Assembly: GCF_003001675.1 (NCBI RefSeq)
Contig: NZ_PVYW01000005.1
Coordinates: forward strand, 248,001 to 312,000
Source: Cohnella sp. SGD-V74
GTDB taxonomy: Bacteria > Bacillota > Bacilli > Paenibacillales > Paenibacillaceae
DNA: 64,000 nucleotides
Direction of reading: 5' to 3'
Shown here: piece by piece, positions 62,448 to 64,000 of the stretch
Position numbering within the stretch: the stretch's first letter is position 1
Layout: every line of letters begins with the position of its first letter
The notes under the pieces: model-generated
Database searches by the model: none
Seen by the model: only the letters and a program-made list of their open reading frames with translations
Told to the model about the DNA's origin: nothing
Made by a program: the position numbers and the translations under genes

Positions 62448-63602
62448 ATGAACTCATTCGAACAATCGCTCAAACCATCGTTCAAATTCGCGGCAAGCGC
62501 ATTTCTGATCCTGCTTCTCGTATTTATCGCCGCATGCGGCAGCAGCTCGGGCAGCAATTCGAGCCCGGCCAAGGAGAGCGCCGGCAGCTCAGCTCCGGTC
62601 AGCCCGCAAGCAAGCGCCAGCAGCCCGGAAGCGTCCGCAAGTCCGGCTGCCGCCGCTCCCGATACGACTCCCGAGACGAAGGAGCTGTCGATCGGTTCGG
62701 GCCGCGACCCGCAGCTGTCGCCGCTTATCGTCATCGCGCAGGAGGAAGGCTACTTCGCGGCCGAAGGGCTTACCGTCAAGCTGGAGCTGTTCGCGTCGGG
62801 AACGGACGTTACCGCCGCGCTCGCGAGCAAGAGCATCCAGTTCGGCGCCTCCGGGGACATTCCGTTCCTGATCGCCAGCGGCGCCGGAGCTCCGATCGAG
62901 ACGGTGGCGCAGCAGGCCGATATTTCCGGCGTGCAGACGTTGATCGTCAACCCGGACAAGATCAAGAAGCCCGAAGATCTGAACGGCAAGAAGATCGCTT
63001 ACGTTCCCGGCACGGTGACGGAGGCGCTGTTCCTGAAAGTGGTGGAGCAGTACAAGCTCGATGCTCAATCGATCACTTCCGTGAAGTCCGGACCGGCCGA
63101 GCTGCTGCCTGCTTTCCAGAACGGCAACGTCGACGCGTTCATTATTTGGCAGCCGCTCGCGCTGAAGGGAGAAGGAGTCGGAGGAGTCAAGCTGCTGACT
63201 GCCAAACAATCGTTCGTGCCGGGACAGGAAGGACCGCAAAAGCTGATCGGCTCCTACGGCCTGCTCGGAGGACATCGCGATTTTCTCGATGCGAATCCGA
63301 ATACCGTCAAAGCCGTGCTGCGAGCGCTCGGCCAGTCGGCGGAATTCATTCGGGCGAATCCGGATCGGGCGGCCGCGCATGTCGGCAAGGCGATCGGGTT
63401 GGAGGAGGAGCTCGTGAAGCAGGTTTTGCCGCTTAACGTCTACGCATTGGACATTACGCCGGAATTGGCCGCGACGTTGGAGGAAATCTCGCAGTTTCTG
63501 CTGGACAACGGCAAGATCAAGGCGCTTCCGAATCTGCAAGAGTTCATCGACTCTTCGTATTTGCAGGAAGTCGACGGCGCGGCCGTCACTTGGACGCCTT
63601 AA
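62448..63602 (+). CDS. SsuA-like substrate-binding lipoprotein
   Basis: 384 residues. Lipobox FIAACGS (Cys near 27), then a Ser/Ala/Pro spacer and an NMT1/SsuA-type binding fold (from about 85, LSIGSGRDPQLSPLIVIAQE). Such proteins bind aliphatic sulfonates, taurine or thiamine precursors. GGAGG before the ATG at 62448. The neighbouring mtnD gene of methionine salvage points to a sulfur compound, an inference from context. Confidence 0.9.
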   Translation: MNSFEQSLKPSFKFAASAFLILLLVFIAACGSSSGSNSSPAKESAGSSAPVSPQASASSPEASASPAAAAPDTTPETKELSIGSGRDPQLSPLIVIAQEEGYFAAEGLTVKLELFASGTDVTAALASKSIQFGASGDIPFLIASGAGAPIETVAQQADISGVQTLIVNPDKIKKPEDLNGKKIAYVPGTVTEALFLKVVEQYKLDAQSITSVKSGPAELLPAFQNGNVDAFIIWQPLALKGEGVGGVKLLTAKQSFVPGQEGPQKLIGSYGLLGGHRDFLDANPNTVKAVLRALGQSAEFIRANPDRAAAHVGKAIGLEEELVKQVLPLNVYALDITPELAATLEEISQFLLDNGKIKALPNLQEFIDSSYLQEVDGAAVTWTP

Positions 63603-63624
63603 GGCGAAACGGAGGGGAATCGAT

Positions 63625-64000
63625 TGGCGATCGTACTTGTAAGAGAAGCCGGAATCCGGCTGGAGGACGAACGGCAGGTTGCGGATTTTTGCCGGAGGCA
63701 GGACATCTACTACGAGCGTTGGGATGCGGACCGGTTGGCCGGTTGGGAGCGCGATCCCGGTCCTAAGCTGTCGGAGTCCGAACAAGCGCGGATTATATCC
63801 GCTTACGAAGAAGAGATCAAACGGCTGGCCGAGCGGCGCGCCTACTTGAACTGGGACGCGGTGCTCATGTCGGATGCCGCGCCGGAGCTGCTGGCGAAAT
63901 TCGGCACGCTGCACACGCACCATGAGGAAGAAGTTCGCGTTCTGGCGGATGGTGGATTCGCCTTCGTCATCCGCAACGTCAACGGGGACGGATACTTCGA
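63625..64000 (+). CDS. mtnD: Acireductone dioxygenase (partial, cut by window edge)
   Basis: The visible 125 residues follow the family from the N-terminus (VADFCRRQDIYYERWDADR) to the metal site HTHHEEEVRVLADGGFAFVI, with the His-x-His-x4-Glu ligands of the cupin. The enzyme oxidises acireductone in the methionine salvage pathway. TTG start behind CGGAGGGG. It lies 22 bases after the binding protein and continues past the window. Confidence 0.88.

Overview
The window looks like a chromosomal segment of a spore-forming, GC-rich Bacillales bacterium, most likely Paenibacillaceae (Paenibacillus or Cohnella-like). The grounds are a gerA-type germinant receptor operon, a DesK/DesR-desaturase cold-shock locus, HmoA, YqkE, ribonuclease J, a T-box leader, Bacillus-style Shine-Dalgarno sites and frequent TTG/GTG starts. 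No tRNA, rRNA, CRISPR array, prophage or transposase gene was seen. Genes are dense on both strands, with many ATGA/GTGA overlaps.

Layout. 1-10.8 kb: a partial DMT transporter, an MFS transporter, a PAP2-like membrane protein, a secreted NlpC/P60 hydrolase, a DinG/YoaA-type Fe-S helicase, an FMN reductase, a MarR regulator with its DHA2 efflux pump, a glycerophosphodiesterase, an SDR and YqkE. 10.8-19 kb: a small zinc-ribbon-like protein, a VanX-like lipoprotein, a GNAT acetyltransferase, a very large Lhr-type helicase, a PH-domain protein, an 11-copy 51-bp tandem repeat and a YdjM-like membrane protein. 19-24.6 kb: a gerB-gerA-gerC receptor operon on the minus strand whose last gene ends in a 44-bp tandem array, then an SH3/glucosaminidase protein. 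24.6-30 kb: desR-desK-des and a PAS sensor kinase.

30-37 kb is an iron island. It holds an MFS permease, an AraC regulator fused to a siderophore-binding-type domain (Btr-like), a YclNOPQ-type (petrobactin-class) ABC importer behind a near-consensus Fur box and two direct repeats, and the haem monooxygenase HmoA. 37-42.4 kb holds a His/Gly-rich small protein and an ABC exporter behind two identical palindromes, an AI-2E-family permease, and a c-di-AMP (ydaO-type) riboswitch in front of a KamA-family radical-SAM aminomutase. 42.6-51.1 kb has a secreted beta-propeller, an unrecognised exported protein, VanW, a GAF sensor kinase/response regulator pair, azoreductase and two small enzymes or hypotheticals.

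51.3-64 kb has an OatA-like acyltransferase with a repeat linker, a relic SDR start, a guanine-class purine riboswitch apparently wired as an ON switch before an EamA exporter, a DUF523 protein, RNase J, a T-box-controlled aminotransferase, a LysR regulator, a truncated WrbA joined to a 5'-truncated ABC ATPase, the rest of that SsuABC-like importer, and the start of acireductone dioxygenase (mtnD).

The strongest leads for something undescribed are: (1) two copies (39.2 and 46.4 kb) of a roughly 220-bp intergenic element that folds into one long multi-stem hairpin with compensatory changes between copies; (2) c-di-AMP riboswitch control of a lysine-2,3-aminomutase-like enzyme, possibly linked to a beta-lysine osmolyte; (3) a guanine-type ON riboswitch on an EamA exporter; (4) several tandem-repeat expansions, including one built from the 3' end of gerC. 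All coordinates and motifs were read by eye; homology statements rest on recognised family signatures, not on searches.
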